A stretch of DNA of 64,000 bases from JBFGCT01 sp963825565 (GCA_963825565.1 CAWGTW010000013.1:124001-188000); one strand, 5' to 3'; positions 27,488 through 36,641 are shown, counted from the first letter of the stretch. Numbers and translations: made by a program. Notes: generated from the sequence alone by a model not told the origin.

Positions 27488-27525
27488 TCATCTCGCGCAA
27501 ATGCTGCGCAAGGTGATCACGCGTT
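27479..27525. terminator. Inverted repeat covering both stop codons of convergent genes
   Basis: AACGCGTGATCA (27479-27490) and TGATCACGCGTT (27514-27525) form a perfect 12-bp stem. The TGA of the plus gene (27485-27487) and the stop of the minus gene (27517-27519) lie inside the two arms. A second pairing, GCGCA/TGCGC, is possible in the loop. The left arm continues to an 18-base string shared with 49486-49503. Confidence 0.65.
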
Positions 27526-28674
27526 GCCGGTGGTGAGGACGTCTTTGGCGATGATCGTCTTCATGATCTCCGAGGTACCGCCGTAGATCGTGCTCACCCG
27601 CGCATCGGCGTAGGCCCGGGCGATCGGGTACTCGATCGTGAAGCCGTATCCGCCGAACAGCTGCAGGCAGCGGTCGATCACCCGGTTCTGCAGCTCGGTC
27701 GCCCACAGCTTCGCCTTGGCCGCGTCGGCCGCGGTCAGCTCGCCGGCGTTGAGCTTCGTCACGCACTGATCGATGAACGGCGTGGTCACGTCGATCTCGG
27801 TCTGCACCTCGGCGAGGACGAACTTGGTGTTCTGGAACGAGGCGATCGGTTGTCCGAACGCCGTGCGCTCCTTGACGTAGGCCACCGTCCAGTCGAGCGC
27901 GGCGCGGGCGGCCGCGAGACCGAACACGGCGATCGACAGCCGCTCCTGGGCGAGGTTGAACGCCAGGTACTCGAACGCCCGACCCTCGTCGCCGAGCACG
28001 TTCGCCACCGGTACCCGCACGTCGCTGAAGAACAACTCCGCGGTGTCGTTGGAGTGCTGGCCGATCTTGTCCAGGTTGCGGCCCCGCTCGAAGCCGGGCA
28101 TCCCCCGCTCGACGATCAGCAGCGACATCCCTGCCCGACCGGCATCGGGGTCGGTCCGGCAGACCACGATGACCAGGTCGGCGTTGATCCCGTTGGTGAT
28201 GAACGTCTTCGCCCCGTTGACGACGAACTCGTCGCCGTCGCGGACGGCGGTCGTCCGGATGCCGGCAAGGTCGGAGCCGGTCCCCGGTTCGGTCATCGCG
28301 ATCGCCGTGATCAGCTCGCCGGAAGCGATGCCGGGCAGCCATCGGTCGGCCTGGTCGTCGTCGCAGTACTCGAGGTAGTACGGGGTGGTGATGTCGTTGT
28401 GCAGGGTGATCCCGAGTCCGGCGCCGCCGATCCCGGCCGCGGCCAGCTCCTCGCCGATGATCGCGTTGAAGCGGAAGTCGGTCGTGCCCCCGCCGCCGTA
28501 GCGCTCGGGGACCGCCATCCCGACGAAGCCGTGCTTGCCCGCCTCGACGTACACGCGACGATCCATGATCCCGTCGCGCTCGAAGTCGTCATAGCGCGGC
28601 CCGATCGCGTCGTCGACGAACGACCGGAAGCTCGCGCGGAACATCTCGTGGGTGTCGGCGTAGATCCGCGTCAT
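27517..28674 (-). CDS. Acyl-CoA dehydrogenase
   Basis: This 385-residue FAD enzyme has the usual length. The N-terminal helical domain is followed by TAIAMTEPGTGSDLAGIRTT, the FAD-contact strand pair. VNGAKTFITNGINADLVIV and the C-terminal RCLQLFGGYGFTIEYPIARA follow. The terminal motif reads IYGGTSEIMKTII, where MCAD-type enzymes have YEGT with the catalytic Glu, so the base must come from another position, as in isovaleryl-type enzymes. It oxidises an acyl-CoA in beta-oxidation or branched-chain amino acid breakdown. The ATG is at 28672-28674. Confidence 0.9.
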   Translation of the reverse strand: MTRIYADTHEMFRASFRSFVDDAIGPRYDDFERDGIMDRRVYVEAGKHGFVGMAVPERYGGGGTTDFRFNAIIGEELAAAGIGGAGLGITLHNDITTPYYLEYCDDDQADRWLPGIASGELITAIAMTEPGTGSDLAGIRTTAVRDGDEFVVNGAKTFITNGINADLVIVVCRTDPDAGRAGMSLLIVERGMPGFERGRNLDKIGQHSNDTAELFFSDVRVPVANVLGDEGRAFEYLAFNLAQERLSIAVFGLAAARAALDWTVAYVKERTAFGQPIASFQNTKFVLAEVQTEIDVTTPFIDQCVTKLNAGELTAADAAKAKLWATELQNRVIDRCLQLFGGYGFTIEYPIARAYADARVSTIYGGTSEIMKTIIAKDVLTTGNA

Positions 28675-28739
28675 CTGCCAAGTCTCTCCGATCCCACCGG
28701 TCGCGACGCAACCGGCCCGCCGCCACCTACGTTGGAGGG

Positions 28740-29030
28740 GTGCCGGATCGACGCGTCAAGTGGCGGTTGTTCGCGGTCGGCGCGGTCGTCCTCGTGCTCG
28801 GTCTCTACCTGCTGACTGCGGCGCTCGGCGATCAGGAGATCCGGCAGGCCGCGCTCGATGACGCGTGCACAGCCGATCCGTGTCCGCAGGCCGGCCTGCG
28901 CTGGATCCCGGCCGGCGTCGCCCACCTCGTCGGTCTGACGCTGGTCTTCATTGCGCTGCGCCCGCTCTGGGCGCCGGGTCGGCGCGAGCTGGCGTCGAGC
29001 GATCGAATTGCCCCTGGTGACGGTCGCTGA
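28740..29030 (+). CDS. Small two-helix membrane protein
   Basis: This 96-residue protein starts at a GTG (PDRRVKWRLFAVG). It has two hydrophobic helices, FAVGAVVLVLGLYLLTAAL and AGVAHLVGLTLVFIALRPLW. They are linked by a loop with two Cys (CTADPCPQAG) that would lie outside the membrane, where they could form a disulfide. I recognise no family. It is divergent from the acyl-CoA dehydrogenase and 153 bases before the acyl-CoA ligase, so it could be in the ligase operon. Confidence 0.6.
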   Translation: MPDRRVKWRLFAVGAVVLVLGLYLLTAALGDQEIRQAALDDACTADPCPQAGLRWIPAGVAHLVGLTLVFIALRPLWAPGRRELASSDRIAPGDGR

Positions 29031-29183
29031 CCGCGCCGCCGGCGTCGGACCGGGAGGTGGCCCGGCCCCCTCCGCTCACCAGCGCTCGATCCCGGTCTCG
29101 TAACCTTCCGGGCGGCGACCATCGCGTCGCGACCGACGACCAATGGCGAGGGCGCTCACCTCGCGGATCACCAGGGGGAGTTC

Positions 29184-30740
29184 ATGTATCCGGGATCGTA
29201 CGCCACCCAACATCCCGACCGGCCTGCGTTCGTGATGGCCTCGACGGGGGAGGCGGTGACGTACCGCGAGTTCGAGGCCCGCTCCAACCGGCTCGCCCAC
29301 CTGCTGCGGGCGCACGGGCTCCGGCGCCTCGACCACTACTCGATCTTCATGGAGAACAACGACCGGTACCTCGAAGCATGTAGCGCCGGCGAGCGGTCGG
29401 GCCTCTACTACACGTGTGTCAACTCGTACCTGACCGCCGAGGAGCTGGCCTACATCATCGGCAACAGCGAGTCGCGTGTGCTGATCACGTCGCGGGCCAA
29501 GCGGGAGATCGCGATCGAGGCCGTCGCCGGCTGCCCCGATGTCACGCTCGTGCTCGTCGTCGACGAGCCGGGGGGAAGCGATGATCGACGCGTGCAGGAC
29601 TACGCCACCGCACTCGCCGAGCATCCGCCCGAACCACTCCCCGACGAGCGGCTCGGCACGCCGATGCTCTACTCGTCGGGAACGACCGGTCGGCCGAAGG
29701 GGATCATCCGCCCGCTGCCCGACCGGCCGCCTGGGGAGATGCTGCCGCTGTTCACGTTCCTCAGCGGCCTGTGGCACTACCGCGAGGACATGACCTACCT
29801 GTCGCCGGCACCGCTGTACCACTCCGCCCCGCAGGCTGCGGTCAACCTGACGATCCGCATCGGCGGCACCGTCATCATCATGGAGCGCTTCGATCCGGTC
29901 GAGTACCTGCGCCTCGTCGAGCGGTACCGGCCGTCACACTCGCAGCTCGTGCCGACGATGTTCAGCCGGATGCTGAAGCTGCCCGCAGAGGAGCGCGAAC
30001 GGTACGACCTGTCGTCGCTGGAGATCGCCGTGCACGCCGCGGCGCCGTGCCCGATCCCGGTCAAGGAGGCGATGATCGACTGGTGGGGTCCGATCATCCA
30101 CGAGTACTACGGGGCGACCGAGGGCCTCGGGTTCACGGCGTGCGACAGCGAGGAGTGGCTGGCCCACCGGGGCACGGTCGGCAAGGTGATCCTCGGCGAC
30201 CTGTACATCGCCGACGACGAGATGAACGAGCTGCCGATGGGGGTGCCGGGCACGATCTGGTTCCGCACCGCAACACCGTTCGAGTACCACAACGACGACG
30301 ACAAGACCGCCGAGGTCACGTCGCCGGACGGCACGATGACGACGGTCAACGACGTCGGCTACGTCGACGAGGACGGCTTCTTGTACCTGACCGATCGCAA
30401 GACGTTCATGATCATCAGCGGTGGCGTGAACATCTACCCGCAGGAGACCGAGAACGTGCTGATCACTCATCCGCTGGTGGCGGACGCCGCGGTGTTCGGC
30501 GTGCCGAACCCCGATCTCGGCGAGGAGGTCAAGGCGGTGGTCCAGCCGATGCCGGGCGTCGAGGCCGGCGACGAGCTGACCGAGGAGCTGCTCGCGTTCT
30601 GCCGGTCGCAGCTGTCGCGCCAGAAGGTGCCGCGCTCGATCGACTACGAGGCCGAGCTTCCCCGGCTCCCGACCGGCAAGCTGTACAAGCGACTCCTGCG
30701 CGATCGGTACTGGGCCGACACCGACACCAAGATCGTCTGA
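29184..30740 (+). CDS. Acyl-CoA synthetase (FadD-type AMP-binding ligase)
   Basis: This 518-residue ANL-superfamily enzyme has the adenylation loop YSSGTTGRPKG (163-173) and YYGATEGLGF near 305. The TDRKTFMIISGGVNIYPQE hinge and a C-terminal PTGKLYK with the catalytic Lys follow. It activates a carboxylic acid with ATP and joins it to CoA in the cytoplasm. A strong ribosome site, AGGGGGAG, precedes the ATG. With the dehydrogenases at 27517, 33201 and 34570 it fits a fatty-acid or steroid side-chain degradation block. The chain length is not predictable. Confidence 0.92.
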   Translation: MYPGSYATQHPDRPAFVMASTGEAVTYREFEARSNRLAHLLRAHGLRRLDHYSIFMENNDRYLEACSAGERSGLYYTCVNSYLTAEELAYIIGNSESRVLITSRAKREIAIEAVAGCPDVTLVLVVDEPGGSDDRRVQDYATALAEHPPEPLPDERLGTPMLYSSGTTGRPKGIIRPLPDRPPGEMLPLFTFLSGLWHYREDMTYLSPAPLYHSAPQAAVNLTIRIGGTVIIMERFDPVEYLRLVERYRPSHSQLVPTMFSRMLKLPAEERERYDLSSLEIAVHAAAPCPIPVKEAMIDWWGPIIHEYYGATEGLGFTACDSEEWLAHRGTVGKVILGDLYIADDEMNELPMGVPGTIWFRTATPFEYHNDDDKTAEVTSPDGTMTTVNDVGYVDEDGFLYLTDRKTFMIISGGVNIYPQETENVLITHPLVADAAVFGVPNPDLGEEVKAVVQPMPGVEAGDELTEELLAFCRSQLSRQKVPRSIDYEAELPRLPTGKLYKRLLRDRYWADTDTKIV

Positions 30741-30850
30741 ACGTCCACCCTCCCCGGTGAGTCCCGGCGCGCGCACCCCGCGCCGGAACTCATCGGCGCG
30801 CTGTCGACGGCGGTTCGGGCGCGGCGCGCGCCCCGTGGAACACTCGCACC

Positions 30851-32038
30851 GTGCGCAGGCCCGTTGCTCATGGCTGGACAGCGGTCGCCCTGGTCGCCGC
30901 CGGCGCGATCGTCGCCCAGGCGTTCGGACGGTTCACGTACGGGGTGTTGCTCCCCGCGATCCGCAACGACCTCGACCACTCGAACACGGTTGCCGGCCTG
31001 CTCGGCACGCTGAACGTCACCGCCTACCTGCTCGGCACCATCGCCGTCGCGTCGGCGTCGTCGAGGATCAGGCTGCTGCCGATCTTCCGGCTCGGGTTCG
31101 CGTTCTCGCTGTCCGGCCTGGCGCTCGCCGTCGTGAGCCCGAATGCAGCCGTGCTGGGCATCGCCCTGTTCGTGATGGGGATCGGCGGCGCGTTCATCTG
31201 GATCCCGTCCCCCGGCATCGCCTCCAGCGCCGTGCCCGGCGAGAACCGGGGAGTCGCCGTCGGCAGCATCGGTGCCGGAATCGGACTCGGCATCGTCTTC
31301 GCCGGCCAACTCAGCCGCGTCCTTCGCGACCGCTCCGGCGACAGCGCGTGGCGCGAGGTGTACCTGGTCGAGCTGTCGATCGGGATCTGCGTCGTCGCGC
31401 TCGTCCTGCTGCTGCTGCGCCACCGCCAGGACGGCGTCGCCGGTACGACCGGGGCCGATCTGGTGGGCCTGAGCGTGCTGCGCACGATGCCGGGGTGGAT
31501 ACCGCTGACCGCGAGCTACTCGGCGTACGGCTTCAGCTACCTGCTGGCGATCTCGTTCCTCACCTCGCGGCTCGAGGACGACGCCGGGTACTCGGAGGGG
31601 CTGGCGGCGACGATGTTCGGCGTCGTCGGAATCGGCACCGTGTTCGGTGGGCTGACCCTCGGGCTCCTCGCCGACCGGTTCGGGGAGCGGGTGACGATGA
31701 CGATCGGGTTCACCGCGTTCGCCGCGGCGATCGGCGCCATCCTGACCGGGGTGATCGCACTCGTTGCGTTGGGAGCGCTCGGCCTCGGGCTGATGTTCGG
31801 CGGGCTCGCCGCGGTCACTGCGTCCTACGTCGTCCGGAACACCACCCCGGAGCGCTTCGGCCCGTCGTACGCCGCGGCCACGTTCGCATTCGGCGTATCG
31901 CAGATGCTCTCGCCGCAGGTCGGTGGGCTGCTGGCGGACGTCACCGGCAGCTTCACGATCGTGTTCGCCCTGTCCGCCGGCTTCGCCCTCTGCGGCGCCA
32001 TCGCCTCCAGTCGCCTCCCCGACCCTCCACGTCGGTGA
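30851..32038 (+). CDS. Major facilitator superfamily transporter
   Basis: This 395-residue protein with about 12 membrane helices starts at a GTG (MRRPVAHGWTAVALVAAGAI). The first helix ends in FGRFTYGVLLPAIRNDL, resembling YbfB/YjiJ-type MFS proteins. Interior loops LADRFGERVTM and VVRNTTPERFGPSYA show the basic MFS motif A positions. It probably takes up or exports an organic acid or acyl compound handled by the nearby CoA ligase; this is inferred from context. Confidence 0.85.
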   Translation: MRRPVAHGWTAVALVAAGAIVAQAFGRFTYGVLLPAIRNDLDHSNTVAGLLGTLNVTAYLLGTIAVASASSRIRLLPIFRLGFAFSLSGLALAVVSPNAAVLGIALFVMGIGGAFIWIPSPGIASSAVPGENRGVAVGSIGAGIGLGIVFAGQLSRVLRDRSGDSAWREVYLVELSIGICVVALVLLLLRHRQDGVAGTTGADLVGLSVLRTMPGWIPLTASYSAYGFSYLLAISFLTSRLEDDAGYSEGLAATMFGVVGIGTVFGGLTLGLLADRFGERVTMTIGFTAFAAAIGAILTGVIALVALGALGLGLMFGGLAAVTASYVVRNTTPERFGPSYAAATFAFGVSQMLSPQVGGLLADVTGSFTIVFALSAGFALCGAIASSRLPDPPRR

Positions 32039-32103
32039 TCCTCACCGACATCGGATTGCGGTGAATCCAGCGCGACCCGTCCTCGCCGGAGCTCACCGGG
32101 CGG

Positions 32104-33096
32104 TCATGGGATGACGACGACCTTGCCGGTGGCGCGGCGCTCCATCAGCTCGGTGATCGCTGCGGCACCGTCCTCGAGCGCGTAGCGGTTGGAGATGTGC
32201 GGCCTGATGTCGCCGGCCTCGTAGAGCCGGAACAGATCGGCAACGTTGGCCGCGTGCTCGGCGGGATGCGTCGCAACGAACGCCCCCCAGAACACGCCGA
32301 CGATCTGGCACGACTTGAGCAGCGTCAGGTTGAGCGGCAGCTTCGGGATCCCCGCCGGGAACCCGATCACGAGGAACCGGCCGTCCCAGTTCATCGCGCG
32401 CACCGCCGGCTCGGAGTAGTCGCCGCCGACCGCGTCGTAGACCACGTCGACGCCGCCCCCACCGGCGACCTTGATGTCGTTCGACAGCGCCTTTTGTTGA
32501 TCCCGGTCGAGCGGGCCGCGGGGGTAGACGATCCCGAGGTCGGCTCCGTGCGCGAGGCACAGGTCGACCTTGTCCTGCGACGAGCACGCCGCAATCACCT
32601 TCAGCCCCATCGCCCGCCCGAGCTGTACGGCGGCCAGACCGACCCCGCCCGCCGCACCGAGCACGAGCATGCTCTCGCCCTCGCGAACGTTGGCGCGGTC
32701 CTTGAGCGCGTAGTGGCTGGTCCCGTACGTCAGCAGGAACGCGGCCGCCTCGTCGAACGGCATCGCATCGGGGATCGGCACGCACGACGCCGCCGGGATC
32801 GCGATCTGCTCCACCATGCAACCGTGACCCGGAGATGCGAGCACGCGTTCGCCGAGCCGCAACGACGTGACCCCCTCGCCGAGCGCGGCGACCGTCCCGG
32901 CGACCTCGCCGCCCGGGGCGAACGGGCGCGGCGGCTTGAACTGGTACAGGTCCTGGATGATCAACACGTCGGGGTAGTTGATGCCGATCGCCTCGACGTC
33001 GAGCACGATCTCGCCGGGTCCGGCGGTCGGCGCCGGGATGTCGGCGACCACCAACGTCTCCGGACCCCCGACCTCGGTGGAAAGCACGGCCTTCAT
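32104..33096 (-). CDS. NADPH:quinone oxidoreductase (MDR superfamily)
   Basis: This 330-residue medium-chain reductase lacks the structural and catalytic zinc cysteines. It opens with MKAVLSTEVGGPETLVVADI and contains GINYPDVLIIQDLYQF, PFAPGGEVAGTVAALG, and the NADPH motif GAAGGVGLAAVQLGRAMG. These place it in the quinone oxidoreductase branch. It probably reduces quinones or enoyl substrates with NADPH. GGGAG lies upstream of the ATG at 33096. It is divergent from the acyl-CoA dehydrogenase at 33201. Confidence 0.9.
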   Translation of the reverse strand: MKAVLSTEVGGPETLVVADIPAPTAGPGEIVLDVEAIGINYPDVLIIQDLYQFKPPRPFAPGGEVAGTVAALGEGVTSLRLGERVLASPGHGCMVEQIAIPAASCVPIPDAMPFDEAAAFLLTYGTSHYALKDRANVREGESMLVLGAAGGVGLAAVQLGRAMGLKVIAACSSQDKVDLCLAHGADLGIVYPRGPLDRDQQKALSNDIKVAGGGGVDVVYDAVGGDYSEPAVRAMNWDGRFLVIGFPAGIPKLPLNLTLLKSCQIVGVFWGAFVATHPAEHAANVADLFRLYEAGDIRPHISNRYALEDGAAAITELMERRATGKVVVIP

Positions 33097-33200
33097 GATG
33101 ACTCCCTCTGCGACGGCGACCTGCGGACAGCGATACTGGCCGAACGGGCGCCGACCGGCCAATTCGTCCCGCGGGTCGACTCCTCGGCAACATCGTCCAG

Positions 33201-34481
33201 GTGAACTTCGACATCCCGCTCGAATTGACGAGCTACCTGGCCGAGCTCGACGACTTCATTCGCCGCGAGATCCGACCGCTAGAGCAACAGGACGACAACG
33301 TCCGCTTCTTCGACCACCGCCGGGAGGACGCCCGCACCGACTGGGAGCGCGGCGGCCTGCCCAACCGCGACTGGGAGGCCCTGCTGGGCGAGGCGCGACG
33401 CCGGGCGGACGCAGCCGGCCACTACCGCTACGCGCTCCCCGCCGCGTACGGCGGCAAGAACGGGACGAACCTGGGGATGGCGCTGATCCGCGAGCACCTG
33501 GCGTCCAAGGGGCTCGGGCTGCACAACGACCTACAGACCGAACACTCGATCGTCGGCAACAACGTGGGGCTACTGCTCATGCTCAACTATGGGAGCGACG
33601 CGCAGCAGGCGGAGTGGGTCGACGATCTCGCGGCGGGCCGTCGGGGGTTCGCGTTCGGGATCACCGAGCCCGAACACGGGTCCGACGCCACCCACATGGA
33701 GACCACGGCGGTGCGCGACGGCGACGAGTGGGTGATCAACGGCGAGAAGACCTGGAACACCGGCATCCATGCCGCGCACAGCGACATGATCATGACCCGC
33801 ACGTCGGGCGCGGCCGGCGACGCCGACGGCATCACCGCGTTCCTCGTCCCGATGGACGCGCCGGGCCTGAAGATCGAGGAGTACCTCTGGACGTTCAACA
33901 TGCCGACCGACCACGGGAGGGTCTCGCTCACCGACGTCCGCGTCCCCCACCGCGCCATCTTCGGCGGTGAGGGTCGAGGGCTGCAGGTCGTGCAGCACTT
34001 CTTCAACGAGAACCGGATCCGCCAGGCCGCCTCGAGCCTCGGGGCCGCGCAGTTCTGCATCAACGAATCGGTCGCCTATGCCAAGGAACGAAAGCCGTTC
34101 GGCAAGCCCCTCGCCACCAACCAGGCGATCCAGTTCCCGCTCGTCGAGCTCCAGACGCAGTGCGAGATGCTGCGCGCGCTGATCCACAAGACCGCGTGGC
34201 AGATGGACCAGTACGGCGCGTTCTCGGTGTCGGACAAGGTGTCGATGTGCAACTACTGGTCGAACCGGTTGTGCTGCGAGGCCGCGGACCGGGCGATGCA
34301 GGTGCACGGCGGCCTCGGCTACTCGAGGCACAAACCGTTCGAGCACATCTACCGCCACCATCGCCGGTACCGGATCACCGAGGGCGCCGAGGAGATCCAG
34401 ATGCGGCGGGTCGCCGGGTACATGTTCGGCTTCATGACCCGGCGGGCGCCGAAAGGCGTCGTCTCCCACGCATCACGATGA
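33201..34481 (+). CDS. Acyl-CoA dehydrogenase (larger type)
   Basis: This 426-residue enzyme starts at a GTG. FAD/substrate contact segments FAFGITEPEHGSDATHMET and VINGEKTWNTGIHAAHSDMI are clear, and QVHGGLGYSRHKPFEHIYR precedes the end. The terminal RITEGAEEIQMRRVAGYMF carries Glu at the position of the MCAD base. The N-terminal roughly 45 residues (YLAELDDFIRREIRPLEQQD) are longer than in short-chain enzymes. It is followed 89 bases later by another dehydrogenase on the same strand, and the two may act on successive or related acyl-CoAs. Confidence 0.92.
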   Translation: MNFDIPLELTSYLAELDDFIRREIRPLEQQDDNVRFFDHRREDARTDWERGGLPNRDWEALLGEARRRADAAGHYRYALPAAYGGKNGTNLGMALIREHLASKGLGLHNDLQTEHSIVGNNVGLLLMLNYGSDAQQAEWVDDLAAGRRGFAFGITEPEHGSDATHMETTAVRDGDEWVINGEKTWNTGIHAAHSDMIMTRTSGAAGDADGITAFLVPMDAPGLKIEEYLWTFNMPTDHGRVSLTDVRVPHRAIFGGEGRGLQVVQHFFNENRIRQAASSLGAAQFCINESVAYAKERKPFGKPLATNQAIQFPLVELQTQCEMLRALIHKTAWQMDQYGAFSVSDKVSMCNYWSNRLCCEAADRAMQVHGGLGYSRHKPFEHIYRHHRRYRITEGAEEIQMRRVAGYMFGFMTRRAPKGVVSHASR

Positions 34482-34569
34482 TGTCCCCCCGACCCCGGAT
34501 GCCGGCGCTGCCTGAGGCCCGCCGCGCACGCCGGGCGTCACCCGATGCCCGCACCTACACTTCGACACG

Positions 34570-35739
34570 ATGACATCGCACTTCGCGCTCACCGACCAGC
34601 AGCAGGAGCTGCTCGACCACGCCGACCGGTTCGGGCGCAACGAGCTCCTCCCGCTGGCCAGGCGGATGGACGACGAGGAGTGGTGGCCCGAGGATCTGTT
34701 CCGCCGGCTCGGCGACATCGGGTTGCTCGGCGCGACAATCCCCGAGAAGTACGGCGGGGCCGGGATGAGCATGCTCGAGTCCGGCTTGGTCACCCAGGCG
34801 TTCGGGCGCTGGAACCACGCGTTCGCCTTGAGCTGGGTCGCCCACGACAACCTGTGCGCCAACAACCTCTACGCCAACGGGAGCGATGCGATCAGGGAGC
34901 GGTTCCTGCCCAAGCTCTGCTCGGGCGAGTGGATCGGATGCCTCGGGCTGACCGAGCCGGGCGCCGGCTCGGACGCACTCGGCTCGATGCGCACGACCGC
35001 GGTTCGCGACGGCGAGAGCTTCGTGGTCAACGGCTCCAAGCTGTACATCACCAACGGTCCGGTCGCCGACGTGTGCCTCTTCTACGCGAAGACCCAGCCC
35101 GGCCAGGGATCCAAGGGCATCACCGCATTCGTGGTCGAGACCGACACGCCGGGATTCCACGTCGCGCAGAAGCTGATCAAGATGGGCTTCCGTGGCAGCC
35201 AGACCGCGGAGCTGGTGTTCGAGGACATGGTCGTGCCGGCCGAGAACGTGGTCGGCACGGTCGACCAGGGGCACCGGGTCGTGATGAGCGGGCTCGACTT
35301 CGAGCGGGCGATGATCGCACCGATCAACGTCGGGATCGCCGAGCGGGCACTCGAACTGTCGGTCGACTACGCGAAGACCCGCGAGCAGTTCGGGGCGCCG
35401 ATCTCCTCGTTCCAGATGGTGCAGTCACGACTCGCCGACATGTACGTCTGGGTCGAGACGATGAAGGCGTTCTGCTGGCAGGTGCTCGCCGAGCTCGAAG
35501 GCATCGACGAAACCCAAGCCGGCCACGGCGAGATCCACGCCCGCACCGCGGCCTCGGTGATGTACTGCGCCGACATGTGCAACAAGGTGCTCGACAACGC
35601 GGTCCAGGTCCACGGCGGCACCGGCTACATCTGGGAGAGCGAGGTCAACCGCTTGTTCCGGGCGACCAAGCTCCTCGAGATCGGCGCCGGCACGACCGAG
35701 GTGCGCAAGATGATCATCGCCGGCGAACTCCTCCGCTGA
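34570..35739 (+). CDS. Acyl-CoA dehydrogenase
   Basis: This 389-residue enzyme shows GCLGLTEPGAGSDALGSMRT, VNGSKLYITNGPVADVCLF and GFRGSQTAELVFEDMVVP. The C-terminal VQVHGGTGYIWESEVNRLF and LEIGAGTTEVRKMIIAGELL follow. This pattern is close to isovaleryl-CoA or related branched-chain enzymes. The ATG lacks an obvious ribosome site. It converges with the TlpA-like gene, leaving 54 bases between. Confidence 0.92.
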   Translation: MTSHFALTDQQQELLDHADRFGRNELLPLARRMDDEEWWPEDLFRRLGDIGLLGATIPEKYGGAGMSMLESGLVTQAFGRWNHAFALSWVAHDNLCANNLYANGSDAIRERFLPKLCSGEWIGCLGLTEPGAGSDALGSMRTTAVRDGESFVVNGSKLYITNGPVADVCLFYAKTQPGQGSKGITAFVVETDTPGFHVAQKLIKMGFRGSQTAELVFEDMVVPAENVVGTVDQGHRVVMSGLDFERAMIAPINVGIAERALELSVDYAKTREQFGAPISSFQMVQSRLADMYVWVETMKAFCWQVLAELEGIDETQAGHGEIHARTAASVMYCADMCNKVLDNAVQVHGGTGYIWESEVNRLFRATKLLEIGAGTTEVRKMIIAGELLR

Positions 35740-35793
35740 CCACTTGCGTCACGGACACGGCGCCCCGCCGAATCCCGACGCACACGCGGTGGT

Positions 35794-36549
35794 TCAGCTC
35801 GCGGCGGCGAGGTCGAGGACCTCGTCTTCGGGGAACGGGCCGATCCATCCGGTGATCGGCGTGCCGTCGGTGGCGAACAGCACCGCGGTGGGCTGGGAGC
35901 TGACGCCGAGGGCCTGCCACGACTGGAACGACTCGTCCCACAGCATTGTGAACGACTCGGTGCCGTACTTGTCGACGAAGTCCTCGGCCTCGCCGAGGCT
36001 GTCCTGCGTGCCGAGGCCGATCACCTCGACCTGATCCAGATGAGCTCGAGCGAACTGCTCGACGCCGGGGGCTTCCCGGCGGCACGTCGGTCAATGGGGT
36101 GCCCACATCCACAGCAGCACCGGGCGATCGGCCGGGAAGATGTTGCGGAAGTTGGCCTTCGCCTGGCGCCGTACGTCGTCGACGACGAGGTCGGGCAACA
36201 GGTTCGTCTCGATCTCTGATTCCGGAGCGACCGCAGCGGCGAGCGCGCGACCACCCGGCGGCGCGGCCTCGATCGCCGCTGGTTCACCGGTGGTCGGATC
36301 GGGCGCACCCGACCCGGCGTTGTCCACCGGGGTCGAGGCCGCCGGATCCGGCGCCGGATCCGTGCCGGCTGGAACGGGGTCGCCCGCCACGTCGACCTCG
36401 AGGCCCGAGGTTTCGTCGTTGGTCTGGAACGTGGCGGGCGCCAGCGTGTCGGCCGTCGTGGCGTCATCGGCACCGCAGGCTGCCAGGGCGAGCAGCCCGG
36501 CGAGCGCGACCGCACCGCCGCGAGCACGAGTCGGCCGGCTGGTGGACAT
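35794..36549 (-). CDS. TlpA-type thioredoxin lipoprotein with in-frame TGA at the active-site nucleophile (candidate selenoprotein)
   Basis: From the ATG at 36549 to the stop at 35794 the frame encodes 251 residues if the TGA at 36091-36093 is read through. A signal peptide ends in lipobox LAAC (C25). A linker rich in Pro/Ala/Asp/Thr (about 26-120) leads to the thioredoxin fold: LLWMWAPH, TGA (codon 153), then PTCRREAPGVEQF with the resolving Cys at 156. Family members have CPTC at this point. The fold continues intact: VIGLGTQDSLGEAEDFVDKY, GVSSQPTAVLF with the cis-Pro, and GWIGPFPEDEVLDL. A TTG at 36570 in frame is an alternative start. It would be an outward-facing thiol-disulfide or selenol oxidoreductase. 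The reading with a stop would leave a protein without any active site. Confidence 0.75.
36060..36089 (-). promoter_or_regulatory. Candidate bacterial SECIS hairpin
   Basis: In the transcript, bases 10-16 after the TGA (CGCCGGG) pair with bases 22-28 (CCCGGCG), leaving loop AAGCC. An alternative lower stem, CGAC (2-5) with GUCG (28-31), uses the same strand. The apical loop begins 16-17 bases after the TGA, within the span reported for bacterial SECIS elements, and a G borders the loop. GC-rich DNA forms such hairpins readily, so it is supportive rather than decisive. Confidence 0.4.
36091..36093 (-). other. Candidate selenocysteine (UGA) codon
   Basis: This is the only stop triplet in the frame of the thioredoxin-like protein. 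It replaces the first Cys of the WAPxCPTC motif. The frame is open for 152 codons before and 98 after it. Confidence 0.65.
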
Positions 36550-36641
36550 CGGCACAGTCTGGCCGGTCAACCGTCGCCGGGCGAGCTGGTGCGCCGATGT
36601 TCACACTTCGTTGAGACCACCGGATGCGCTAGGAACAGGGG

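Noticed and set aside
36091..36093. TGA as a true stop, giving a short lipoprotein without a thioredoxin domain
   Set aside because: The fold continues in frame right after it with the resolving Cys and cis-Pro. A stop here would leave 98 conserved-looking codons unused.
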